The position numbers were made by a program, and so were the translations under genes. DNA of 64,000 bases from Annona cherimola (Eukaryota > Streptophyta > Magnoliopsida > Magnoliales > Annonaceae), in the NCBI GenBank assembly GCA_030490835.1, contig CM059971.1, positions 52,810,012 through 52,874,011 of the forward strand. Reading direction: 5' to 3'. Below the pieces are notes generated by a model. It made no database searches, was not told where the DNA came from, and saw only the letters and a list, made by a program, of their open reading frames with translations. Positions 36,330 to 46,801 of the stretch are shown here, in pieces (the stretch's first letter is position 1; each line of letters starts with the position of its first letter).

Positions 36330-36650
36330 AGCCAAGTCGATCCCCAAGTCGACTTGGACTTCGACTTAGGGTGAAGTCGATCCCAAAGTCGACTTAACTA
36401 TCGACTTGAGAAAGAACCTCAAAGGCAAAATCAACTTGCAGGTGAAGTCGCATCCCAAGTCGACTCCACATGCGACTTGGGAAGTCAAGTCGCAAACGAA
36501 GTCGACCTCGCTATCGACTTCAAACATGAAAAACTGTCCAGAGCTAAATTGTGGGGCACGAAGCTGCCCAAGTCGCAGGCCAAGTCGACTCTAGGTGCGA
36601 CTTGGGTGAAGTCACAGACAAAGTCAACTTCATCCGCGACTTGAGAAGTT
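36330..36650 (+). repeat. GTCGAC hairpin-module array, first cluster
   Basis: Modules of roughly 35-45 bases, each with an AAGTCGNN arm, a central AAGTCGACT, and an NNCGACTT arm. Arms in different modules read AAGTCGAT/ATCGACTT, AAGTCGCAT/ATGCGACTT and AAGTCGCA/TGCGACTT. A few modules have unmatched arms. Confidence 0.85.
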
Positions 36651-36889
36651 CAGACTTCAAAGATACAGTTTCAAAGCCTATTCAAAGAATCTCTCACTCA
36701 AGTTCAAAGCAAAGATTCAAGATGGAGATCAAATCAAGTCTATCAAGTCTTAAAGACTAACTGAGTCAAATGCAAAGCAAGGCGCATGATTCAAAACTCA
36801 AGCTCTCCTAAGAATCATCAAGGAAACAAGCCAAGCAAGATAGAGGAAGATCAAATGAAGAACAAAGCATACTTTGACGAAGACCAAGT

Positions 36890-37152
36890 CAAGTCGCAAC
36901 CCAAGTCGACTCCATGATCGACTTGAGTTGAAGTCGGAAGCCAAAGTCGACTCAAGACTCAGACTTGGAACCTGACAAGGTGAAGTCACACCCGAAGTCG
37001 ACTTCACCTGCGACTTGGGTCAAGTTGATCCCAAGTCGACCCTGACTGAAACTTGAAGCTGCGACGGAAAAGCGAAGTCGCACCCGAAGTCGACTCCATC
37101 TGCGACTTGGGCGAAGTCGCATCCGAAGTCGACTCCACATGCGACTTGGGTC
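36890..37152 (+). repeat. GTCGAC hairpin-module array, promoter-side cluster
   Basis: The second cluster of the inner copia LTR, ending about 85 bases before its TATA box. The last two modules (37079-37150) have AAGTCGCA/TGCGACTT arms. Every complete copia LTR here has this two-cluster layout. Confidence 0.85.
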
Positions 37153-37154
37153 GC

Positions 37155-37240
37155 AACGGTCAGAATTTATTCGAACGTTGGCGCATTAAATGCGCGCCAC
37201 CTACCCTCTAACGTTCGGATTCCCTCCAAAATTATAAAAG
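37155..37240 (+). promoter_or_regulatory. Copia LTR core promoter with palindrome
   Basis: CGAACGTTGG and TAACGTTCG arms enclose GGCGCATTAAATGCGCGCC, followed by TATAAAAG at 37233-37240. The same arrangement occurs at 38598-38678, 58866-58940 and 62396-62466, so this is the shared promoter of the family. Confidence 0.7.
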
Positions 37241-37866
37241 GCATTCATGGTGGACGAGGGAGGTAGCTGAAAATCATTAAGAGTGCATAACTACCATCTA
37301 CAAGAGCTTTAAAGAGATCAAGCTAACCAAAAGAGGAAGAACTTTGCTTCAAACTGCAAGAGCTCAACTACTGATCATACAAAGCCACTTCAACAAGTTC
37401 TTCTCTGCGCCAAACTGCTTCTACACATTTGTAAAGTGTAGTTTTCTTATTGTTTCTGTTGTATGTGTTAAACTTGATTTAGTTTGAGGAACTAAGATCA
37501 AGTGTAAGCAAAGTAGTGTGTGATTGGAGTGTGACTCATCACCTACTTGTGCTGTGTTTTGTTGATGCCACCTAGAGCTGGAATCTAGAAGAGAGCAGTG
37601 GCTCTAATTGTATTGAAAGAATACAATAGTGGAACCCAAGTCACAAGGAGTGTGAGCTTGGAAGAGTGGAGTAGGGAGGTTGCCCGAACCACTATAAAAA
37701 TCCTGTGTGCTTGATTTATACTTCTGTCATTTACATTGCTTTTCATTTCGTTTCTCCATTAAGGGGACTGGATTAATCCGGGGATAAGCTTCTGTTTAAG
37801 ATATAATTTTTAAATACCCAATTCACCCCTCCCCTCTTGGGTTTTGCCATCAACTCGGGACCAACA

Positions 37867-38135
37867 AAGTCGACTCCAGCATCGACTTTGACTCGTCATT
37901 TCTGTCCAGAGTTGAAATCGAGGAGCAAAGCTGCCGAAGTCGCATCCCAAGTCGACTCCGCATGCGACTTGGGTGAAGTCTCAGACCAAGTCGACTCCAG
38001 CAGCGACTTCGAAACGTCATTTCCTTCCAGAGTTGAAATCGAGAACGAGAGCTGCCGAAGTCGCATCCCAAGTCGACTCCGCATGCGACTTGGGTGAAGT
38101 TGCAGACCAAGTCGACTCCAGCTTCGACTTCAATG
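37867..38135 (+). repeat. GTCGAC hairpin-module array of the outer LTR
   Basis: Two alternating module types in a neat series: AAGTCGCATCCC...ATGCGACTT and AAGTC(T/G)CAGACC...GCGACTTC. It starts with the AAGTC target copy left by the inner insertion. Confidence 0.85.
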
Positions 38136-38466
38136 CGGAAATTGCTGAACGAGTTAACTTAATGACAGATTTGAGTGGAGATGAAGATCAAGACAACTCA
38201 AACACTCAAATGAAGATCAAATGAAGAATAAAAGCAATCAGGGTTACATGAATCGATCATGATGGATTATGAACATATATTTGGACATCATTAGGCACTC
38301 TAAGATTCATGCATATATTAAAGATTTCAAGGATTCAAAGTTTGCAAGTCATGAAACTAAAAGGACATCAAGCTAGGATGATTATACTGAGTTGCAACCA
38401 AACATGAAGAAATTCAAGCAAGCAAGGCATTCCAAGGATATCAAGTTCAACTAGCAAGCTGAAGAA

Positions 38467-38680
38467 GTGAAGTCGCACCCGAAGTCGACTTCACCTGCGA
38501 CTTGGGTCAAGTCGAGGACCAAGTCGACCTAGACTGGAACTTGAAGAAGTTGCGAACAAGCGAAGTCGCACTCCATCTGCGACTTGGGGTCGCAATGGTC
38601 GAAAATTTTTGAACGTCGGCACATTAAATGTGTGCCACCTACTTCCAAACGTTCGGATTCCCTCGCAAATTATATAAGGC
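38467..38680 (+). promoter_or_regulatory. Outer copia LTR promoter-side cluster, palindrome and TATA
   Basis: A short GTCGAC cluster (38467-38590), then the palindrome GGCACATTAAATGTGTGCC, in which both arms differ from the inner LTR in a paired way, then AACGTTCGG and TATATAAGG at 38671-38679. Confidence 0.7.
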
Positions 38681-39344
38681 ATTCAATATGAACGAGGAGG
38701 GTAGCTGAGAAATCATTAAATGAGCATAACTCTCATCTCTAAGAGCATTAAGTGATCAAGCCAACATCTAGAAGAAGAACATTGCTTTCAAACTGCCAAG
38801 AGCCGCTCGTTGAATTTTTCAGATTGCTTTACAAGTTCTTCTCTGCACCAAATTTGCCTCTACACAACAGTAACGTGTAGAAACTTTCTTTTACTTTTAC
38901 TTATTGTATTGAACTTGATTTAGTTTGGGTAACTAAGATCAAGTGTAAGCAAAGTAATGTGTGATTGGAGTGGAACTCATTACCTACTTGTGCTGTGTTT
39001 TGTTGACGCCCCCTAGAGCTGGAATCTAGAAGAAAGCAGTGGCTCTAGTTGTATTTGTGAAATACATAGTGGAACCCAAGTCACAAGAGGTGTGAGCTTG
39101 GAAGAGTGGAGTAGGGAAGGTTGCCCGAACCACTATAAAACTTGATTGTTGATTTTTATTTCTGCTCTCAGCACTATATTGCTTTCCGGTTGTTTCTTCA
39201 TTAAGGGGACTAGATTAATCCGGGGTAAAATTTTTGTTTAAGTTGAAAATTTTTGATTACCCAATTCACCCCTCCCCTCTTGGGTAATTGCCATTAACTC
39301 GGGACCAACAGTAAGGATGTGACGTCTCGGGCTGGGATGACACA

Positions 39345-40616
39345 CTTATTCCTTAGGGTTTACTTTAGGTTGGCTAGGGAGTTTGCTCTGGTCTCTATGA
39401 GATGTGGTAGTGGCATGTTGGGCAATTTGGTTTTCAAGCAGTTTAATATGGATTTCCATTTGACTCATTTCTTCAAATAGTTTGTCAATCAAGGGATCAA
39501 AGGATGGTGCTTGAGGTGGTGCAGGTAGCACGGGCTGAGTTTGGTATGAGGGAGGGTTCAGGGGTCTTCTTAGGAAACCAGATAGCTTATTATTTTGAGC
39601 ATAGTTTTGGGTATTTAGCTAGTTTGTCGAAGAGAAATTAGGGTGGTTCCTCCATCCAGGATTGTAAGTATTTGAGTAAGGATTACTATTAGTGTGAGTA
39701 TCATACTGGTTATTGAATGTATTGGCCTCCTCGCTTCTAGTGTCCTGGCTGGCAAAACTGCACTCATACGTGTAGTGTGAAGCTCCACAGATCTCACGTG
39801 AAATATTTCGAGAAGAAGATGCATTTCGGTCCGTGGGTTCTTGCTTCTTTTGCTGCAAAAGTTGATCAAGTTTAGCATGAAGTGAATTTATGGATTCGAT
39901 GTCATATACATTACCTCACCGAAATGGTCCTCGGGTGTCGCCGTATTGAGAATCATAAAGAGCTAAATCATCATCAGTAAGTCGCATGAATTGGCCACCG
40001 TAGCTGAATTGACGACACTTCGGCTAGGTCGATCGAGTCCATTGAAAAAAATTTTAATAATGTCACCTTGTGAGATGCCATGATGTGGACACTTACGCTG
40101 CAAATCTTTCATTCTCCCTCACGCATCATATAGAGTTTCGCCATCTTTTTGGACGAATTGATTGATTTCGTCCCGAATTTTCCTGGTTTTAGTGGGTGGA
40201 AAGAATTTCTCCAGAAAAGCAGTAGAGAGCTCATCCCATGTGTTGAAAGTGTCGGGTGGCATAGAATAGAACCACTCACTTGCCCTATCACAAAGAGAAA
40301 ATGGGAAAAGCTGAAGACGGATTACCTCGTGTGGGATATTTTGTACCCTAATTGTGTTGCACAGCTGCAGGAACTTAGTGATGTGTACAGTCGGGTTTTT
40401 AGAGGGTAGTCCTGCAAATTGGTCATCTTGAACCATCTGAATAAGCCCGGGATTGAGTTCAAAGCTTCTTACATCAATTTCTGGTTCCACTATGCATGAT
40501 CGAAATCCTCGAAGGTTAGGGTGGTTCCGATCACTAGGAGTTACCCTTCTTGGAGGAGCGTTGTTCTCATCCTAGCTTCCTCCTGCTCTTGATGTGGCGG
40601 GTTCAGATTGTTGCAT
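39345..40616 (-). pseudogene. Athila-like gag
   Basis: Minus-strand frame from the ATG at 40616. FELNPGLIQMVQDDQFAGLP, TKFLQLCNTIRVQNIPHEVI, LFPFSLCDRASEWFYSMPPD and TWDELSTAFLEKFFPPTK form the retrotransposon gag core (about 40119-40490). A CGASHYTYEC motif (CX2-like knuckle, about 39765) lies further on, then Asn/Tyr-rich sequence and a coiled-coil-like stretch (DKLFEEMSQMEIHIKLLENQ). A TAG near 40577 and further shifts break it. The frame is cut at 39345 by the solo LTR and resumes at 31773. A working copy would form the particle core. Confidence 0.85.
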
Positions 40617-40993
40617 TCTGTCATGGTTTCTTGAGAAGATTGTTGCTTGTAGTCACGAAATCTTCTCCTAAAAGAACGTTCAATCTCAGGGTCAGCAATA
40701 AAGAGTTTTTCAGCTAGTTATTTTGCAAAGCTTCGAGTATGTGGGTGCATACAAAGATTAACTAGCTAGTTCAGAAAAAATAAAAACAAATAAGAATGAG
40801 AGATGAAAAAAAAGAAGAAAAAAAATTAATTAATTAATTAATTAATTAATTAATTAAAATAAAATAAAATAAAAATAAAAATAGATAGGGATAAAAGACA
40901 GAAAAAAGAAAAATAATAAATAAAATAAAAATAATAGAAAAAGAAAAGAACAAAGAAAGTATCTAAAAATAAAATTTAAAGTAATGTCGAATT
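40617..40993 (-). other. Athila-like leader with TTAA and AAAAT microsatellites
   Basis: Untranslated leader between primer site and gag. Plus-strand 40826-40858 is a TTAA/ATTA repeat, followed by AAAAT repeats. No gene. Confidence 0.7.
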
Positions 40994-41010
40994 CCCTGGC
41001 AACGGCGCCA
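40994..41010 (-). promoter_or_regulatory. Primer-binding site of the Athila-like element
   Basis: CCCTGGCAACGGCGCCA on the plus strand, that is TGGCGCCGTTGCCAGGG on the element's strand. It lies eight bases inside the 5' LTR end. This is the Athila-type primer site. Confidence 0.85.
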
Positions 41011-41018
41011 AAAATACT

Positions 41019-43098
41019 TGTTCACAATCTCTCACAAGTGCACGGGTCATAAATTGTAGTATATAAATTATCGATCCACAGGGAATTCAGGACTATAAAT
41101 TTCGCTTTTAAACGCTTTCGTGTCGGATATGGAGAGAATTTAGCAAATAAAATAGAAAAGTGAGAAGAGAAAATAGTAAATAAAATGGAAAAGAAATCGA
41201 AAAATGGGAAGAGAAAATTGCAAATTAGAACGAGTATAGAACAAGAGTGCGAGTACCTAGGGTCTAGAATTTCACATGCGTCCTTTGCAACGGGTAGGGG
41301 TATAATTATTTAATCTGGATATTATTTGTTAAAAGAGAACAAACCCTAATTTATCCTTGCACCTTCTCTCGAAACCTACAAGGCGTGCCATAATTTTCTT
41401 AACCACCTATTCTCATGGGATTAATTTAATTAGAATCCATTAAGTTTTGTGGTTTGATCATAAAATTCCTCAAGGTCATCCTGCCTATTCTCATGGTCAT
41501 AGATTTTCAGGTTTAATATCTTGATTATCGTATATTAGGTTTCCACCTCTTGGTTCCATCACCTAATATATGAAATTCATGCCAAAGTACGGGCCCATGT
41601 AAAAAGTAAGCATAAAAATCACAAGATATTAAATTAACAACAATATCCATCATAAATAAATTTAAAACCCATACCACGCTATATTGTACGCATGCTACAT
41701 CTTAAACCCTAGATTTAGGGTTTAGCCAAGCATGTTGAAGTCCAAAATAAAATTAAAATTAAAATCCATCTTAAACAAGACAATTAAAATTAAAAAGGGA
41801 AAAGATAGAAAAGCTTATTGGTTTGAAGCCCCGATGGTGTGTCGACCGCTCCACGTAACTCGCTAGTCCGCCCTTTTGCCTGTGCTCTCCTCCTTGCTCT
41901 CTCTCTCTCTCTTTCTCTCTTAAAAATTTTGCCCTCTTGAATTTTTTCCGCTGGAATTTCTCCAGATTCATTTCTCCTTTCTGGCTCCTCTGGAACCATG
42001 TATTTATAATGAAGAAATAAACTGCGCATATGGCGTTTACTTTTGACTTACGCACTAAATTCATCTATGGTTGAGGATTGCGCAATAATTCGGAATTTGG
42101 TTTTCGAATTTTTGCATGTTTGCAACTTCTGGTTCGGACGACTCACTGAAGAATTGATGCTTACGAATTAGTTGGTAGGTGGCTGAGGACTATCGATGGC
42201 TTGGGTCGTTTGAAATAATGGACGCTGCTGCTTAATTCTGGGCCCCAGTACAATGGATGGATTGGAAATGAATGGCCTGAAATTATTTAATTTGCTGCTA
42301 GACAAATCAACAGCTCGGATGGGTGGAATTCATACAGTTAGGATGCTGAACAACTTTGTATGTTGCATGAATTCTGAAATCTCTGGTGAGCCCCACTTTA
42401 TTCACCTCAATTTGAATTGCGTTAAATTTCATTGCACAATTCTATAGCTTGGATTTTGGACAGTTTGAATGCTTTAGCAATTTCTTATGGCGGTGGATAG
42501 CTGATCACGTTGAATGACCCACTACTTGGGCAGCTTCACTTGGGCGGCTACTTGGTTGATGGACCGTTGGGATTATTATCTGGGCAGTTAGACTGATCTG
42601 GTGTGGCCCACTTGAATTCTTTAGATCACAAACAAATGGCTAGGATTGATAAATCTGGGCAGCCTAATTTTTTGGACAGCACTTGGACATGATCTGATGG
42701 TGGACAGCTGCTGATTTTTTTTTTTTTGGGTCGTGTAATTTTGCTGCTGATCATGGAAATGGGCAACCAGATTTATGTGGATTGGATTTGATTTACTTAT
42801 GGGGCCCACATCTAGATTTGCAAACCTGCAAAAAATATTTAAATCGTTAATTCATCAAAATCATTAGTGGGTTATTATTATAAAAACTATTTCAAGCCCA
42901 TTTAATTTCATGGCAACAAATAAAATGTAATTTCAAGCCAAAAAATTATAAAAATTATTTAAATAACTTGAAATTAATATTTAGAAATCAATTGTTATAA
43001 AACCACATTTTTGAGCAAATTTCACATGAAACTCAATTAATTACCCACCAAATTCATATAAAATGCCCCCAAAATTTATTATTAATTTCCAATCATTA
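41019..43098 (-). repeat. 5' LTR of the Athila-like element
   Basis: An uninterrupted 2,080-bp LTR, plus-strand edges TGTTCACAATC and CCAATCATTA. The CA end seen in the other LTR (CATCA) has become TA here. A CT repeat lies at about 41896-41920, and a minus-strand TATAAATA at 42001-42008. It aligns throughout with 14415-15781 plus 24790-25487. Confidence 0.9.
42001..42008 (-). promoter_or_regulatory. TATA box of the Athila-like LTR
   Basis: TATAAATA on the minus strand, upstream of the pyrimidine-rich leader in the direction of transcription. The same box is at 15389-15396 in the other LTR. Confidence 0.55.
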
Positions 43099-43589
43099 GC
43101 AAACATCATATACTTGTAACCAATTGCACAAAACCTATCATTCTCACCATTCATTTCACAAGTAATTATATACTTGTAATATATTAACTTGTTTACATAC
43201 ATCACAAACATTCATAACCTAATATCTTCATAATCAACACAAGAATTCAATCATTCTCTCAACATGTCAATTCTTACATGATAGCTAACAAATTATTAAC
43301 ATATTAAGAATACCAATCATTCTTTCCTTCAATTTATCAGGTCCTTTCTCCTTTTAAGCTTCCTTGAACCTATCTAGGGTTGGGAAAACAAAACGTGAGT
43401 GATAAACTCAGTAAGCAAGTATTTCGCATTTTCATATAAATGCATTTCTCGTTATTCGGTAGGAGACACTTATCAAGCGATCAACTACCAACAGGAATAA
43501 ACCTTTCATAAAAACCTTTCATATAAACCTTTCATGAAAACCTTTCGTATAAACCATTCATATAAACCATTCATGAAAATCATTTTTTT

Positions 43590-43975
43590 TTACGAGAACA
43601 TTTGTATGTCCTGAAACATTTTCATATAAACCTTTTTATATAAGGACAAATGTATGTCCTAAAGCGTTGTCATATAAATATTTAATCACGAGGACAATTG
43701 GATGTCCTAAGACATTTTCATATAAATATTCAATCATAAGGACAATTATATGTCCTAAAATATTTGCATATAAACCACTTTATATGAGGACAATTGTATG
43801 TCATCAAAATATTTTCATATAAACCTTTTTATATCCCAATTTCTGGGCTTTTCAAAAGTAACGCATATGCATATAAACCTTTTATCTATGTGGACATTTT
43901 TATGTCCAAAAATATTTTCATATAAACGTTGATTCCTATGGACATTATCATGTCCTAAAATATTTTCATATCCCC
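43590..43975 (-). repeat. Array of mini-palindromes (AGGACA/TGTCCT type)
   Basis: Units such as AGGACAAATGTATGTCCT, AGGACAATTGGATGTCCT, AGGACAATTATATGTCCT, TGGACATTTTTATGTCCA and TGGACATTATCATGTCC, spaced about 60-65 bp and separated by CATTTTCATATAAACC. It is the counterpart of 7360-7865 in the opposite orientation. AGGACA/TGTCCT and TGGACA/TGTCCA show paired outer changes. Confidence 0.8.
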
Positions 43976-44374
43976 ATTTTGAGGCTTTTAAAACAAAATA
44001 TATGCATATACATCTCTAGTCCTCTGGTAAGTGACACTTACCAAGTGATCATCCTTCCATAGGAAAGAAACCATCCATGTGACAGCACTGCTAACTAGGC
44101 GGTCGTCCATGATCTTACTTCCATTTCAAGGAGGGCGTCGTCAACCTCTGGCTTTCCCTTAGCGACTCGGCCATAGGTAGAAGTGGGCCCTGGTGTGCAA
44201 CTGTCTCGGTCTGCAACCGTCTCCATCATGGACCTAGTACATGATCCTTGTGCACACTCATTTATATTCGCATCGTCATGCTAGCATGATTTTATAAAAT
44301 CAACACAGTCCTCAGACCGTGTCATTTTTCAAATCAAAATTTGATATAACATAATCCAACTCAGCCTGCAAACT

Positions 44375-44830
44375 GTGCCCTTCTCAATTAAGAACTAGGC
44401 ATAATCATTTTAAAAATAAAATATTTTCATAAACTGTCTTCAAATCATGATGTTGGATGATCACCCTTAAAGAATTTTGAAAACATTTTAGTAAATTAAT
44501 TTTACAAAATATTTGTAGTATTTCAGAAAATATTCCTTGTTTGTTAGTAAATAATTTTAGAATCATCTTGATAAACCAATTTTGAAACATTTCAATAATT
44601 GAGTGCCCTTCTCAATTGAGAATTGGGCATAATCATTTTAAAAATAAAATATTTTCATAAACTGTCTTCAAATCATGATGTTAGGATGATCACCCTTAAA
44701 GAATTTTGGAAACATTTTAGTAAATTAATTTTACAAAATATTTGTAGTATTTCAGAAAATATTCCTTGTTTGTTAGTAAATAATTTTAGAATCATCTTGA
44801 TAAACCAATTTTGAAACATTTCAATAATTG
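44375..44830 (-). repeat. 228-bp tandem duplication
   Basis: Two nearly identical copies (44375-44602 and 44603-44830), each starting GTGCCCTTCTCAATT and ending TTTCAATAATTGA. Only a few differences are visible (for example AAGAACTAGG versus GAGAATTGGG near the start, and ATGTTGG versus ATGTTAGG), so the event is young relative to the LTR. Confidence 0.92.
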
Positions 44831-46801
44831 AAAAGAACAAGCTTTTCTTGTAAACATTTTTATTCCCATTTCTAGGCTTTTTATGAACAAAGGATATGCA
44901 AACACATCTGCTTCCATTTTATCGGCGTTATATGCCTTGTCCACACAACATCTTTGGCACTCTTATGTAAAGAAGTGTTTGCACTATCTTTTGAACATCA
45001 TTTAAACAAAACAGTCATCAAATCATTTTATATCATCAATTTATCAAATTAGTCATCCTTAAAACTTTTTGAATACATCAACATAAATATTTTCAAAGTA
45101 TTTAATTACACCGTGTTATAACATTTAAATAAACCATTTCAAAGGCCTTATTTATTTACCATTATATGAAGAATTACATTTTTTTCTCAAAACTCCTTAG
45201 GAATAGAATTTTCGAGGTTTGTTTTCAAATATCATCTTGTAGAAGAGTCGAAACTCTCTCATCATGAAAATGCTTTTGAAATAGCATTTCTAAGAACTTT
45301 CTTAACATGAAACTATCTTGCAACATGTCAATAATAAGGAGTAAAATCATACTTTCAAGAATTGAGCATGCTTACAATGAAGCAATGCTAAGGCTTTTCA
45401 TTAAAGCCATATTTTCAAGAATTTGAATTTTCTTACTCTGTAAGCAATTCTAAAATCATTAATATAAATACTTGAAATAAAATCAACATTCGTGAGGGTT
45501 CACTTGTTTACCTTGTAAGCAATCTTGAAACATCTTGATAAAGCAAGTCCATATCATTTCAATAATTGTCAATAAAATAATAAACTTTGAAATACTAAAT
45601 AGAGCATCATTACAGAGCACTTTCAATCATTTTAACATTTAGAATGAAATCAATATTTTCAAAAGGTTGCTTGCTTACCTGAATTTACTTTCGTTTCCTT
45701 TGTCAACCTTTTCTTTGCCTTTGCCTATATACATAAGAATGGCATTGCATTCATAAACATAATTCCATATATTTGAACATCATATAGTTTTCTAACTCAC
45801 ATGATTTTCATCAACTTATTTAACCCACTTGCTTTTCAAGTTGGGTGTCCATTTACCAATTCATACATTGGTATAACTTGTGCATTCATAACACCCATTC
45901 TTTCAAAATTTACCCCTAGTAGGTTAAAATCTCATAATCACTTATGATACTTGTTTATATCCTATTATAAGTTAAATTCCATCTTAAAAATATGGAATTT
46001 AACTTTTATTTTAATTTATTCCTCAATCTATCCATAATGTTGAAATCAGACACACTGATTTCTCTAATTTTTGAATTATAATCAAATGAAGGAGTTTAAA
46101 TCTGAAATTTCTATCATTCCTTAATAACTACATGAATTAACTAAAATAAATAATTACAATATAAAATATTAAGTATTTATATTTATTTAGGTATTTTTAC
46201 TCTGCTGGATAGCAGTATTACTTTTCGTATAGGTCAAAACACGTTAATTATTAAGCATATTTATACCCTTCAAAAATTAATTTTTATTTTTTTCAAGTGA
46301 TACTCAGGGTGTCTTCTATCATATAAAATTTTCAGCTAAAAATTTCTTATATAAAAATTGTTAAAAATCATTTGGTGCAGCTGATCCTAACAACCGTTCG
46401 ACCCTGTTCAGGTTGATTTTCTTGGATTTTTAATTTGCAACCTGCTTAACCTTTTAAGCTAAAAATTTGGTCGTTCCTTAATCATCATATCATGAGTCCT
46501 CACACAAATTTCATGCTAAAAATCATTCATTTACTATTTCTTTCATATTTTGAATTTCTGTCTTATTTCTACAAGTTTTACTCCCATATTTGCATCTAAA
46601 TTCAATATACATACAAAACCCTTACTCCTTAGTTCTTAATTCTTATACCTAACATACATTCTCTCTTAAAATTAAGATTTTTGATTTCAATACTTATGAA
46701 ACATTAAAGGTAACTACATACCTATTTTAGAAGATTTTTTTCCCTTTTGATGAAGCTATGGACGCCTAGGGCGTCCCTTCTCTTCCTCCCCAAGTTGCAA
46801 C

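Larger units (their letters stand above)
36204..37866 (+). mobile_element. Copia (SIRE-like) solo LTR, inner
   Basis: 1,663 bp from TGTTGGAAACAATACT to GGGACCAACA, with TSD AAGTC at 36199-36203 and 37867-37871. It landed in one of the GTCGAC modules of the outer LTR, so the youngest insertion here hit the repeat array of its own family. Confidence 0.95.
36020..39310 (+). mobile_element. Copia (SIRE-like) solo LTR, outer
   Basis: TGTTGGAAACATATGG start, GGGACCAACA end, flanked by GTAAG at 36015-36019 and 39311-39315. It is split by a second copia LTR (36204-37866). Without that it is about 1,623 bp, close to its nested relative. It carries GTCGAC module clusters, a promoter palindrome and a TATA box (TATATAAGG at 38671), and ends with the family phrase CCCCTCCCCTCTTGGG. 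It is a solo LTR: no internal region. Confidence 0.93.
31774..39344 (+). mobile_element. Gypsy (probable Tekay/Del) solo LTR, 4.3 kb, with nested copia LTRs
   Basis: TGTGATACCCGAACCC at the start and CTGGGATGACACA at the end; flanks CTTGT (31769-31773) and CTTAT (39345-39349), a target duplication with one change. The segment 36020-39315 is a later copia insertion; without it the LTR is 4,275 bp. It inserted into the gag of the Athila-like element, whose minus-strand frame resumes on each side. The first 1.7 kb parallel 2463-4190, including the purine-rich leader and ATGTAAGTATACCC (33437-33450). Confidence 0.87.
14415..43098 (-). mobile_element. Non-autonomous Athila-like gypsy element
   Basis: A minus-strand LTR element with LTRs at 41019-43098 (5') and 14415-25487 (3', interrupted), target duplication GCAAA on both outer sides, an Athila-type primer site next to the 5' LTR, and a gag-protease reading frame running down from about 40616. 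Subtracting the three direct insertions (15782-24784, 27716-31135, 31774-39344, plus one target copy each) leaves about 8.7 kb, with LTRs of about 2.07 kb and an internal region of about 4.5 kb. No reverse transcriptase, RNase H or integrase remains, and the space is too small for them, so it would have needed a helper. Its two LTRs still match closely by eye. Confidence 0.85.
43104..46801 (-). mobile_element. Second inverted gypsy LTR, resumed
   Basis: Continues from 14414 across the Athila-like insertion (TSD GCAAA). It contains the inverted counterparts of family landmarks: AAAACAAAACGTGAGTGATAA (about 43385), a mini-palindrome array, the GC-rich module (44080-44270), a 228-bp tandem duplication, GCTTGCTTACCTGAAT (about 45670), and GGTCGTTCCTTAATCATCAT (about 46470). 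It is cut at 46801 by a plus-oriented gypsy LTR. By comparison with 2463-4190, its remaining 1.7 kb would lie beyond that element. Confidence 0.75.

Noticed and set aside
36330..38135. CRISPR-like array of short repeats
   Set aside because: Spacing and repeat sequence vary, modules are dyads inside plant LTRs, no cas genes exist, and the context is eukaryotic.
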